DNA of 5,895 nucleotides from the NCBI GenBank assembly GCA_003455655.1, contig DMQP01000231.1, forward strand, positions 1 through 5,895. The letters run 5' to 3'. Origin of the DNA: Treponema sp. (lineage in GTDB: Bacteria; Spirochaetota; Spirochaetia; Treponematales; Treponemataceae). Each line of letters begins with the position of its first letter. The first letter of the stretch is position 1. The notes beneath the pieces are model-generated. The model had not been told where the DNA came from. It saw nothing but the letters and a program-made list of their open reading frames with translations, and ran no database searches. The position numbers and the translations under genes were made by a program. Shown piece after piece: positions 1 to 5,058 of the stretch.

Positions 1-48
1 AGCACAATCTTAGTTAATCGTGCAACATATATATTGAAGATATGTATC

Positions 49-498
49 TTACTCTGGCGGTGTCAAATACCAGTCTTCTGCAAATCCTGTGTTAAGTAGT
101 TGCTCATAAAACTGCAGGGGAGATGTTTTAGTTGAATGAGCATGCGACAAAATAAATTGCACAACATCGTAGTTTTTACGGCTTGGAAAGAAACGAAAAT
201 AATGTCCATCATCAAGAACTATCATCCATGCTCGATTTCCGGGTGAGACTTCAGTCTTGAATACATCAATTTGATTCAAATCAACACTATATGTTTTGAA
301 ATTTTGAAAGAACGAAACTGTAGTTTCAGTTACTATAATTTCGCTCATGCCATTATTTACGAGACAGAGGGCAAGCCCTGCAAAAAACGGTAAAACAGCC
401 ACGGGAAAGAATTTAATAAAAAGAAATGGAGTCGCAAGAAAAATTACAATAAACCCTACAAGCATTCGCTTTTCACTACAGGTCATTTTACGATTCAT
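49..498 (-). CDS. Small membrane protein with two membrane segments and PH-like domain (PH-2)
   Basis: The product is 149 residues. Hydrophobic segments at about 11-29 and 31-48 form a membrane hairpin. From 50 to about 120 the protein has short strands (EIIVTETTVSFF, YSVDLNQIDVFKTEV, AWMIVLDDG, HYFRFFP) and then a helix (NYDVVQFILSHA). This strand-strand-helix order, with a T-x-x-V-S-F-F-Q type opening, resembles bacterial PH-domain (bPH) proteins. It shares layout and FFPVAV with PH-1 at 894-1430 but lacks the basic tail, ending instead in an aromatic/acidic DWYLTPPE. The start at 498 is fixed by a strong AGGAGGGAG site. It is the last gene of the unit driven by promoter copy A, in the same relative place as PH-1 and the immunity-like pseudogene in their own units. 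Specific function is unknown; a membrane immunity or stress role is possible. Confidence 0.76.
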   Translation of the reverse strand: MNRKMTCSEKRMLVGFIVIFLATPFLFIKFFPVAVLPFFAGLALCLVNNGMSEIIVTETTVSFFQNFKTYSVDLNQIDVFKTEVSPGNRAWMIVLDDGHYFRFFPSRKNYDVVQFILSHAHSTKTSPLQFYEQLLNTGFAEDWYLTPPE

Positions 499-499
499 A

Positions 500-508
500 C
501 TCCCTCCT
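500..508 (-). promoter_or_regulatory. Strong ribosome binding site of PH-2, overlapping the previous stop
   Basis: The minus strand reads AGGAGGGAG directly before TATG. The TAG stop of the Ser-rich gene (507-509) lies within its edge, so translation of the two genes is probably linked. Confidence 0.65.
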
Positions 509-797
509 AGAAAAATGTAATTGTTTTTGTATACCCTAAACGCGAATGAATTTCTCCATAAGAAAGAAAATTACTTGATAATTCAGAGCATGATGGAGTT
601 CCGATTCCAAGAGAAAGACTGCTGTTGTTGGTACTGCTGCTGCTTGCTGAAGAACTGCTATGATTAGTGCTTCCGCTGCCTGATGCAGTGCTACTTCCGT
701 GATTTACCGCCGGCTCGCTTTCCGTCGGCTTGGGCGCTGACGGTTGCGTTGCAGTCTCTGTCGGATAGGTAACACTCTTGCGTTTCTTAAGCAGCAT
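507..797 (-). CDS. Hypothetical Ser/Asn-rich 96-residue protein
   Basis: I do not recognise this protein. The start is well supported: AGAGGAAG at 800-807 precedes the ATG at 797, downstream of a predicted promoter. The N-terminus is basic (MLLKKRKS) but has no hydrophobic core, so there is no signal peptide. Residues 11-32 are Thr/Pro/Glu-rich, and residues 33-61 are a low-complexity Ser/Asn/Gly/Thr stretch, linker-like and partly encoded by repeated AGC/AGT codons. The final 35 residues (GIGTPSCSEL... to TKTITFF) are ordinary in composition but match nothing I know. Its stop codon overlaps the ribosome site of PH-2. A linker this long in such a small protein suggests the remnant of a larger modular protein whose domain was lost, or a reading frame created when the promoter cassette landed here. 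It could also be a short leader gene allowing translation of PH-2. Confidence 0.5.
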   Translation of the reverse strand: MLLKKRKSVTYPTETATQPSAPKPTESEPAVNHGSSTASGSGSTNHSSSSASSSSTNNSSLSLGIGTPSCSELSSNFLSYGEIHSRLGYTKTITFF

Positions 798-828
798 GTC
801 TTCCTCTGAAAATACGTTTCTGACTTAC

Positions 829-856
829 ATTGTACTTTACAACGCTATAATTGCAA
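829..856 (-). promoter_or_regulatory. Predicted sigma70-type promoter driving the Ser-rich gene and PH-2
   Basis: The -35 box TTGCAA is at 851-856 and the -10 box TACAAT (5 of 6 consensus bases) at 829-834, with a 16-base spacer. Copy B has the same geometry. Transcription would begin near 822, giving a short leader of about 25 bases before the ATG at 797. Confidence 0.6.
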
Positions 857-874
857 GCGGCTTTGTCTCAAAAA

Positions 875-886
875 TGACCAAGGTCA
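875..886 (-). promoter_or_regulatory. Perfect palindrome TGACCTTGGTCA upstream of promoter A (operator or short terminator)
   Basis: The 12-base palindrome is identical to that at 3021-3032 and again 18 bases upstream of the -35 box. It starts 7 bases after the PH-1 stop. On the minus strand a further A-T pair extends the stem to 6 bp and a T-run follows, so a short terminator for PH-1 is as plausible as an operator for the next promoter. Confidence 0.5.
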
Positions 887-893
887 TGCTTCA

Positions 894-1430
894 TCAAGAT
901 GATTTGTGTTTCTTCTTTTTTTGATTTCTTCTTTCTTCGCGCTTTTCACGCTCAATGATGTCCGGCATGTGCACCCACGGCGATGCAAGCAACATGCGTT
1001 CGAACTCTTCTGCAGAACACGGACTATGCTTTGCTTTCTGAAGGAAGAGTTTTGCATTCTCGAAGTTTTGCGTAGAGAATGGAAACATGAATTCTGTACC
1101 TCTAGGTTTCCCGTCATGCATATCTGCACGAAAAGAAAAGGTGATGTGTCCGATCGAAGGTCCTTCCCGTATTACGATCGTATCGGGGTCAAGCAACGTA
1201 TCTTTTATCATGGATGAAAAATAGAACTGTCCGTTTTCATATATCAAGTCCCCTTGTACAAACGATGCATGTATCAGCGCAGCCATTACAGCAACGGGGA
1301 AAAAAAAGAATATAATTTCTTTAGAAAGAATAAAGTTCGTGATAGAGACTGCATATGCTATCAGCATTGCCGGGCTAACCAGATATTTGAGAAACTCAAG
1401 GGCCACACCTAGCCGTGTCTTTTGTTTCAT
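894..1430 (-). CDS. Small membrane protein with two membrane segments and possible bacterial PH-like domain (PH-1)
   Basis: The product is 178 residues. Two hydrophobic segments, about 15-35 and 38-58, form a hairpin anchor. A soluble part at about 60-132 has alternating strands (DLIYENGQFYF, TIVIREG, HITFSFRAD, TEFMFPF) and then an amphipathic helix, the pattern of small bacterial PH-domain membrane proteins. The tail after 158 is strongly basic (EKREERRNQKKKKHK), favouring a cytoplasmic side near the membrane. It resembles the 149-residue protein at 49-498: both have FFPVAV in the second membrane segment, a short strand with F-x-F-F/P, a following helix, and a Phe-Glu/Tyr-Glu...LL motif near the C-terminus. 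The ATG at 1430 lies 5 bases after the C39-like stop, with a weak AGGTAAG ribosome site overlapping that stop, so it is the last gene of the TPR-A unit. Being last and membrane-bound, it might be an immunity-type partner; this is inference. Confidence 0.75.
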   Translation of the reverse strand: MKQKTRLGVALEFLKYLVSPAMLIAYAVSITNFILSKEIIFFFFPVAVMAALIHASFVQGDLIYENGQFYFSSMIKDTLLDPDTIVIREGPSIGHITFSFRADMHDGKPRGTEFMFPFSTQNFENAKLFLQKAKHSPCSAEEFERMLLASPWVHMPDIIEREKREERRNQKKKKHKSS

Positions 1431-1435
1431 GGTTC

Positions 1436-1807
1436 TTACCTGTTCTTTATGAGGGGATACACAACAGTAGTGCCAAAACGCGCATGCGCCTCAAGTACAT
1501 CAGAATAAAATCCTGCTTTATAACGTTGCAATTCAGCCTCTGCAGTTCGAAATGCCGGCGTCATCATCATGGTCTGAGAAAGGGATAATAAGTTTTCATT
1601 TTTTGAATCCAAATACAAACCATATCCCGCTGATGCGGATATCAAACCGCCAGTTCCACTTATTGAATTACCTTCACAGTCAGTACATGCTTGCGAACGT
1701 AATCGATATAAAGGAATTTCACGTCCGTAATAGCGAAGAATCATTGACACACAAGCAGGACCACAGTCACGCTCATCATGCTGCATGACAAGTTTAAGAC
1801 GGCTCAT
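1436..1807 (-). CDS. Truncated C39 peptidase-like protein (catalytic Cys half only)
   Basis: The product is 123 residues from the ATG at 1807, which overlaps the TPR-A stop as ATGA and has AGGAG 8 bases upstream; an upstream in-frame start at 1849 is less likely. Residues 7-70 fit the N-terminal half of a C39 peptidase domain, the double-glycine leader peptidase fused to bacteriocin ABC exporters: Gln9 (oxyanion position), DCGPAC with catalytic Cys15, MILRYYGREI, the CEGNSISG turn, and GLISASAGYGL. The second half, with the expected HYVV-type His and the Asp/Asn, is absent. Residues 71-123 (ending in TTVVYPLIKNR) are not recognised. No ABC transporter membrane or ATPase domain follows. Either this is a decayed remnant of an exporter, or a small catalytically incomplete C39-like protein retained for another task, since its start signals are well kept. 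The neighbouring TPR gene suggests a joint role if it is functional. Confidence 0.7.
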   Translation of the reverse strand: MSRLKLVMQHDERDCGPACVSMILRYYGREIPLYRLRSQACTDCEGNSISGTGGLISASAGYGLYLDSKNENLLSLSQTMMMTPAFRTAEAELQRYKAGFYSDVLEAHARFGTTVVYPLIKNR

Positions 1808-2916
1808 TCTCTGCGCTCCTCCCAGTAACACATTACCCAGCGTCTGCATATTTCTTTGCGAGAAAGAAACGCATGAACATCATCAACGGTAAGCGGAATG
1901 TCTGTAACGTCTTCACCTAGTTCCGGCGAATGAAGGGCATTAAGTAATTTTTGCAGCGAATGATAATGATATGTCTTCAAAGACTCTGGAGTTCCGGGAG
2001 AATCAACATAATACTGTGACACACAGATTCGAAGACATGCAATATAAAACTGGAGATATTTTTGTCCGAATGAAACAGGCACTCCATTTACACAGCCGCT
2101 TTCAATAAGTGAAATCATTTGTAAGAGAATACGGTTGCACGAAACATAATCACCTTCATAATAATAAGCCAATGCCAGGAAAAACAAAGAGTCCATTGCT
2201 GAAGGATTAATAAGGCTTATACGTTCCAAACCAGAAATGGGATCCCCCTCTTCAAACAATATTTGAGCAAAGCAATTAAAAAATTCAGTACAGAATCCAT
2301 CAAGCGTAACGTTCAAGTCTTCGCTCACTCCAGAATCCTGCATTTTTCTTTTAGCATTGGCAAGATGATTTAATGCTCTCTGTTTATACTGCTCATTTTC
2401 TGTTTCAAAGTATTGGTAAACTTCCATCCAACCCATCATACACTCAAAGGCATCCCCGTACTCAGATGTCAATCGCATGATTTGCTCGTAATCCGCAAGT
2501 GCTTTGTCGACCTGTCCAAGACGACATTCAGCTCTACTTCTAAACCAATAGGCAAATTCATCATCTGGAAAACTTTTGACATACTCATTCGCCATTTGCA
2601 ACGCAACGGTATCCCATTCTTCAACATTCGCCCACAGGAGAAAATTAGTTACAATTTTCAGGAAATTATGATCTTCCTCCTCTGTCGTGATGAAGAACTG
2701 CATAGTGTAGAAATCTTCATACGCTTCATTTATGAGCCCTTGAAGGGCATATGCTTGTGCACGCTGTTCGTACAAGCTATACAGCAGACTCTGTTCTGTA
2801 GCTTGCTCTATCTGATGTGTAAGCGAATCTATTTTCTGCAAATATGTATCGGCAGGCAGGCTGGTCACTGCAACCGACAGAAGGAATAAAGAAAGCGCCA
2901 GAATTTTTTTTCTCAT
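1804..2916 (-). CDS. Secreted TPR-like repeat protein (TPR-A), paralogue of TPR-B
   Basis: The product is 370 residues. MRKKILALSLFLLSVAVTSL followed by PA is a classic signal peptide, with likely cleavage after Ala22, the same position as in TPR-B. Helical repeat units match those of TPR-B in position: 42-75 (LLYSLYEQRAQAYALQG), 118-150 (RSRAECRLGQVDKALADYEQ) and 241-272 (MDSLFFLALAYYYEGDY). The alignment continues to the C-terminus (YVDxxxxxESLKxY, TVDDVHAFL, WEERR), so this is a whole-gene duplication with strong divergence, not domain sharing. The ATG at 2916 follows GGGAGAG at 2925-2931 and an A-run, with its own predicted promoter in repeat copy B. Its stop overlaps the start of the C39-like gene (ATGA), implying translational coupling. 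Probable location is periplasm or outer surface. No ligand or enzyme function can be read. Confidence 0.86.
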   Translation of the reverse strand: MRKKILALSLFLLSVAVTSLPADTYLQKIDSLTHQIEQATEQSLLYSLYEQRAQAYALQGLINEAYEDFYTMQFFITTEEEDHNFLKIVTNFLLWANVEEWDTVALQMANEYVKSFPDDEFAYWFRSRAECRLGQVDKALADYEQIMRLTSEYGDAFECMMGWMEVYQYFETENEQYKQRALNHLANAKRKMQDSGVSEDLNVTLDGFCTEFFNCFAQILFEEGDPISGLERISLINPSAMDSLFFLALAYYYEGDYVSCNRILLQMISLIESGCVNGVPVSFGQKYLQFYIACLRICVSQYYVDSPGTPESLKTYHYHSLQKLLNALHSPELGEDVTDIPLTVDDVHAFLSRKEICRRWVMCYWEERRE

Positions 2917-2974
2917 TTTTTTTTCTCTCCCTTTTATCAGAATGTCTTCCTCCGAAAATACGTTTCTAGCTTAT

Positions 2975-3002
2975 ATTTTACTGCACGAGTCCGTAATTGC
3001 AA
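2975..3002 (-). promoter_or_regulatory. Predicted sigma70-type promoter driving TPR-A
   Basis: The -35 box TTGCAA lies at 2997-3002 and the -10 box TAAAAT at 2975-2980, separated by 16 bases. The -10 matches the consensus at 5 of 6 positions and the -35 at 4 of 6. Copy A has the same boxes at the same spacing even though the bases between them differ, which supports function. Transcription would start near 2968, about 50 bases before the TPR-A ATG. Confidence 0.6.
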
Positions 3003-3020
3003 GCGGCTTTGTCCCAAAAA

Positions 3021-3032
3021 TGACCAAGGTCA
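3021..3032 (-). promoter_or_regulatory. Perfect palindrome TGACCTTGGTCA upstream of promoter B (operator or short terminator)
   Basis: This is a 12-base inverted repeat, TGACC-TT-GGTCA, 18 bases upstream of the -35 box and 11 bases after the immunity-like stop codon, followed on the minus strand by five T. It may be a binding site for a dimeric regulator, or a short RNA hairpin (stem closed by CUUG) plus U-run ending the upstream transcript. The identical position in copy A supports function but does not separate the two options. Confidence 0.5.
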
Positions 3033-3043
3033 CAGCACAGGCA

Positions 3044-3306
3044 TCAGTGCGTATGAGTCACGTTGATGACCTCGCCGGTATACTTGTCAATGATGATATA
3101 CGGTTCACCGCCATTTTTTCCGAACATGCAATAGAACACGTTTACCCCCTCCTCGATGACCCACAGGTAGTTTTCGTCATATCAACCTTTTCGGCAAGCA
3201 GTATCAATGTGCTCAGAAATGCAAATGCCGGAGTCAGAATAAAACCTACGACCACTTTCCTTGAGGCATCGCAATCATTAAGAAGCATGCGCTTGCTTTT
3301 TCTCAT
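3044..3306 (-). pseudogene. Frameshifted small immunity-like protein (Imm35- or NTF2-immunity-like C-terminus)
   Basis: Two overlapping minus-strand frames together make one plausible small protein of about 87 residues. The first runs from ATG 3306 (LLNDCDASRKVVVGFILT... to LLAEKV), then would read MTKTT and stop at 3142. The second begins near 3181 with YDENYLWVIEEG and ends in GGEPYIIIDKYTGEVINV followed by THTH and a TGA at 3044. Restoring one base around 3178-3186 (for example GAT TAT instead of GATAT) joins LLAEKV to DYDENYLW. The pattern of an aromatic strand followed by G-x-P-Y-I-I-I-D-K-x-T-G-E-V is typical of small immunity proteins such as Imm35/YrhB-like and NTF2-fold immunity families; which family is uncertain. 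The N-terminal half is the weaker part, being hydrophobic and not clearly family-like. It lies 36 bases after the TPR-B stop. It could instead be a sequencing error in an intact gene. Confidence 0.55.
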
Positions 3307-3342
3307 CTTCAACCCGCCCCGCCTAATTCTAGACAAATAGAA

Positions 3343-4464
3343 TTACCATAGCCTGAATGTCTCCCAAAATGACGACACCAATCCAAGGCTGATTGCATCC
3401 TTATCAAGACATGCGGAAATTTCATCAACAGTGGTAGCATGCCCAGGCATAAGGGATTGCACAACGTCATCATTTATTGCTGCAAGGTGACGGTCTATTT
3501 CTTCCCGCGCGTAAATTTTTAACGACTCTGATACTTTGGCTTCGTCAACATAATGCTGATAAATGTTGATCCGCATGAACATAATGTAGAATCCCGACTC
3601 AAGACGCATAAAATCTCCATGTAGTGATTTTCCGTCCGGAGTTTGCCCTGATGTTTTGGAAATAAGACGATCCGTAGTCTGAAGACAAGCTTCGTAATCT
3701 CCACTGAAATATTCTGAAAGCGCCAGTAAAAACAAAGGATCCAGCACATCCGGATTTTCTTCGCACAGCAGCTTCAGTGCATCATTTGAACCTCCGCTCC
3801 CCGTAACGAACTGAGACATTGCATTGCAATAGCATATTTTATATGCATTCGAATCAAGATCGAAAGATAAGGATGCACCAGAATCAAGCAGCATCTGGTT
3901 TGCATTTGCAAGCCTGTTCCGTGCGCTCGTCTTGTATTTCTCCTGTCTTGTCGTAACATACAGATAGAGTTCAACTATCCCCATGTCAGCTTCGAATCCT
4001 GCATCAACGCTTGAAAGTAGCCGTTCCATTTGTTCGTAGTCAGCAAGAACATTGTCCGCCTGCCCCAAACGTAAATACACATCGCTTCGCCACTTGTAGG
4101 TGCGCCAGTCATCAGGAAAACACTGAACATAATAGTTCGCGATGGAAAGTGCACTTTGGAAAGCTTCATCATAATTAAGATGCAACAGGAAACTTATCAA
4201 TATCTGCGATGCTTCGTGATATTGTTCCTTTGTGACAGCGACATCGTACAACGCATAAAAATCCGAGAACGCTTCTGTCGACATACCGTTATTTGCATAC
4301 AGAAGCCCACGCTGCTTATAAAGGTTGAACAAAGTGTTTTTGTCTGTTTTTTGTTCTATCTGCGCAGTCAGAGAATTCAACTCATTCTCGAAAGGATTCG
4401 CAGTCAAACAGACAGGAGAAAACAATACAAGCAATACGACATACATCAGAACATGTTTTTTCAT
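3343..4464 (-). CDS. Secreted TPR-like repeat protein (TPR-B)
   Basis: The product is 373 residues. An N-terminal signal peptide is visible: MKKH, then a hydrophobic core to about residue 19, with likely cleavage after CLTA (residue 22). The mature protein would be periplasmic or surface-exposed. The body is helical with TPR-like units: residues 42-75 (LFNLYKQRGLLYANNGMSTEAF), 118-150 (RSDVYLRLGQADNVLADYEQ) and 241-272 (LDPLFLLALSEYFSGDYEAC). TPR arrays bind partner proteins; no enzyme motif is seen. It aligns end to end with TPR-A at 1804-2916, sharing SLTxQIEQ, FPDD, RLGQxDxxLADYEQ, LANA and the C-terminal TVDxxxAxL. The ATG at 4464 has AAGAGGAG a few bases upstream and lies 13 bases after the previous stop, so it is in the same transcription unit. 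It is followed by a small immunity-like pseudogene. A Cys at 19 does not fit a lipobox well. The specific role is unknown. Confidence 0.85.
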   Translation of the reverse strand: MKKHVLMYVVLLVLFSPVCLTANPFENELNSLTAQIEQKTDKNTLFNLYKQRGLLYANNGMSTEAFSDFYALYDVAVTKEQYHEASQILISFLLHLNYDEAFQSALSIANYYVQCFPDDWRTYKWRSDVYLRLGQADNVLADYEQMERLLSSVDAGFEADMGIVELYLYVTTRQEKYKTSARNRLANANQMLLDSGASLSFDLDSNAYKICYCNAMSQFVTGSGGSNDALKLLCEENPDVLDPLFLLALSEYFSGDYEACLQTTDRLISKTSGQTPDGKSLHGDFMRLESGFYIMFMRINIYQHYVDEAKVSESLKIYAREEIDRHLAAINDDVVQSLMPGHATTVDEISACLDKDAISLGLVSSFWETFRLW

Positions 4465-4477
4465 AGGGCTCCTCTTG

Positions 4478-5002
4478 CTATGGTCGGAACGTAAAGTCTA
4501 AATGCCCCTTGATTCTTGAAGGATCAAAATTTCCAATAGTACTATCCAGCAGTAGCTGACCATCGTACTCTGTCCATGCTTTCAATTTCCAGCATTCTTC
4601 ACTTGTTATACTAACAGACGGATAGGAGGTTACAAAATTTCCTGACTGCATATAAAGGCTTATGTCATCTCCCAGAGGAATAGATCTGTACAGTCCGTTG
4701 TTCACAGTTGCATAGTTGCTTAACTCGCTTCCTACAAGTTCTGTCATAAAATCACACCCATCTTTTAGAGTAAATTCAATCAAGCCAAAAAGATTAATAC
4801 TCATATTCTGTAGATTTTTGGATATGTTTTTAGAAACATCTGTTCCTGGTGGGAAAATATATTCTGGTTCATCCTTTGTTATTGGTGGTCGGGAAGGAGC
4901 AACGTAAGGAGGTTGTGGCAGGTGCCTTTCTGAGTGATTCCATGCTTCATAATACTCAAGACTAGTTTTAATGTCATTGCAAGTCTCTGTTTCAGAACTC
5001 AC
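4478..5002 (-). CDS. Hypothetical 174-residue protein, Pro-rich N-terminus, after murB
   Basis: I do not recognise this protein. I chose the GTG start at 5002 because AAGGGAG at 5011-5017 lies 8 bases upstream of it. A TTG at 5053 would add 17 residues but has no comparable ribosome site. The product has no signal peptide and no clear membrane segment. Residues 28-52 are rich in proline (LPQPPYVAPSRPP, later FPPG). The remainder, about 55-174, alternates short hydrophobic and polar stretches as in a beta-rich domain and ends in LDFTFRP. The gene starts 56 bases after the murB stop, and its own stop lies 13 bases before TPR-B, so it is probably cotranscribed with TPR-B and perhaps with murB. 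With neither secretion signal nor known domain, it could be a complete cytoplasmic protein or the surviving C-terminal part of a larger one. Coding is supported by length, spacing and the ribosome site. Confidence 0.72.
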   Translation of the reverse strand: MSSETETCNDIKTSLEYYEAWNHSERHLPQPPYVAPSRPPITKDEPEYIFPPGTDVSKNISKNLQNMSINLFGLIEFTLKDGCDFMTELVGSELSNYATVNNGLYRSIPLGDDISLYMQSGNFVTSYPSVSITSEECWKLKAWTEYDGQLLLDSTIGNFDPSRIKGHLDFTFRP

Positions 5003-5010
5003 TTGTTGTT

Positions 5011-5017
5011 CTCCCTT
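5011..5017 (-). promoter_or_regulatory. Ribosome binding site that sets the GTG start at 5002
   Basis: On the minus strand this reads AAGGGAG, followed by 8 bases and then GTG. It is the best Shine-Dalgarno match near the 5' end of the 174-residue gene and argues against the upstream TTG at 5053 as the start. Confidence 0.6.
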
Positions 5018-5058
5018 GTCTATTTCAATCGGATCACGCAATGCCGCATACAACTGTC

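Larger units (their letters stand above)
792..886 (-). repeat. Promoter/leader repeat, copy A
   Basis: This is the partner of 2938-3032: the same orientation, the same length without gaps, 81 of 95 positions identical. It begins 7 bases after the PH-1 stop and ends at the start codon of the Ser-rich gene. Here the ribosome site AGAGGAAG and the ATG are both intact, so this copy shows the complete arrangement of palindrome, promoter, leader, ribosome site and start. Confidence 0.85.
2938..3032 (-). repeat. Promoter/leader repeat, copy B
   Basis: This 95-base segment aligns without gaps to 792-886 in the same orientation, with 81 of 95 positions identical by hand count. It carries, in minus-strand order, the TGACCTTGGTCA palindrome, a fully conserved block around TTGCAA, a -10 box, and an old ribosome site GGAGGAAG. 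Similarity stops at both ends. In this copy the base corresponding to the third position of the ATG in copy A is changed (ATT), so the old start is dead, and TPR-A uses a new ribosome site and start further downstream. Confidence 0.85.

Noticed and set aside
37..50. AT-rich palindrome AAGATA-CA-TATCTT overlapping the PH-2 stop, as a terminator
   Set aside because: The stem is almost all A-T pairs and no T-run follows on the minus strand, so it would be a very weak hairpin.
612..690. Short tandem GCT/TGCT repeats as a minisatellite or CRISPR-like array
   Set aside because: The units are irregular and explained by clustered serine codons in a low-complexity protein; there are no spaced direct repeats.
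906..1217. Plus-strand frame antisense to PH-1
   Set aside because: It has a low-quality composition, no ribosome site, and lies fully inside a better-supported minus-strand gene.
1436..1570. Resemblance of ELQRYKAGFYSDVLEA in the C39-like tail to outer-membrane efflux (TolC-type) proteins
   Set aside because: The match covers only about 15 residues with no flanking support, and the residues after it do not follow that family.
2942..3340. A 132-codon plus-strand reading frame opposite the immunity relic
   Set aside because: No ribosome site precedes its ATG. It runs through the promoter repeat and then antisense to an immunity-like sequence that makes better protein sense, and its similarity to the frame at 796 stops at the repeat edge.
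3519..4172. Three short minus-strand frames (3519-3749, 3774-3974, 3975-4172) inside TPR-B
   Set aside because: They are out-of-frame shadows. TPR-B itself is continuous, has a signal peptide and aligns end to end with its paralogue.
4399..4464. TPR-B as a lipoprotein via Cys19
   Set aside because: The residues before the Cys (SPVC) do not fit a lipobox, even a relaxed spirochaete one, whereas cleavage after CLTA at residue 22 fits and matches TPR-A.
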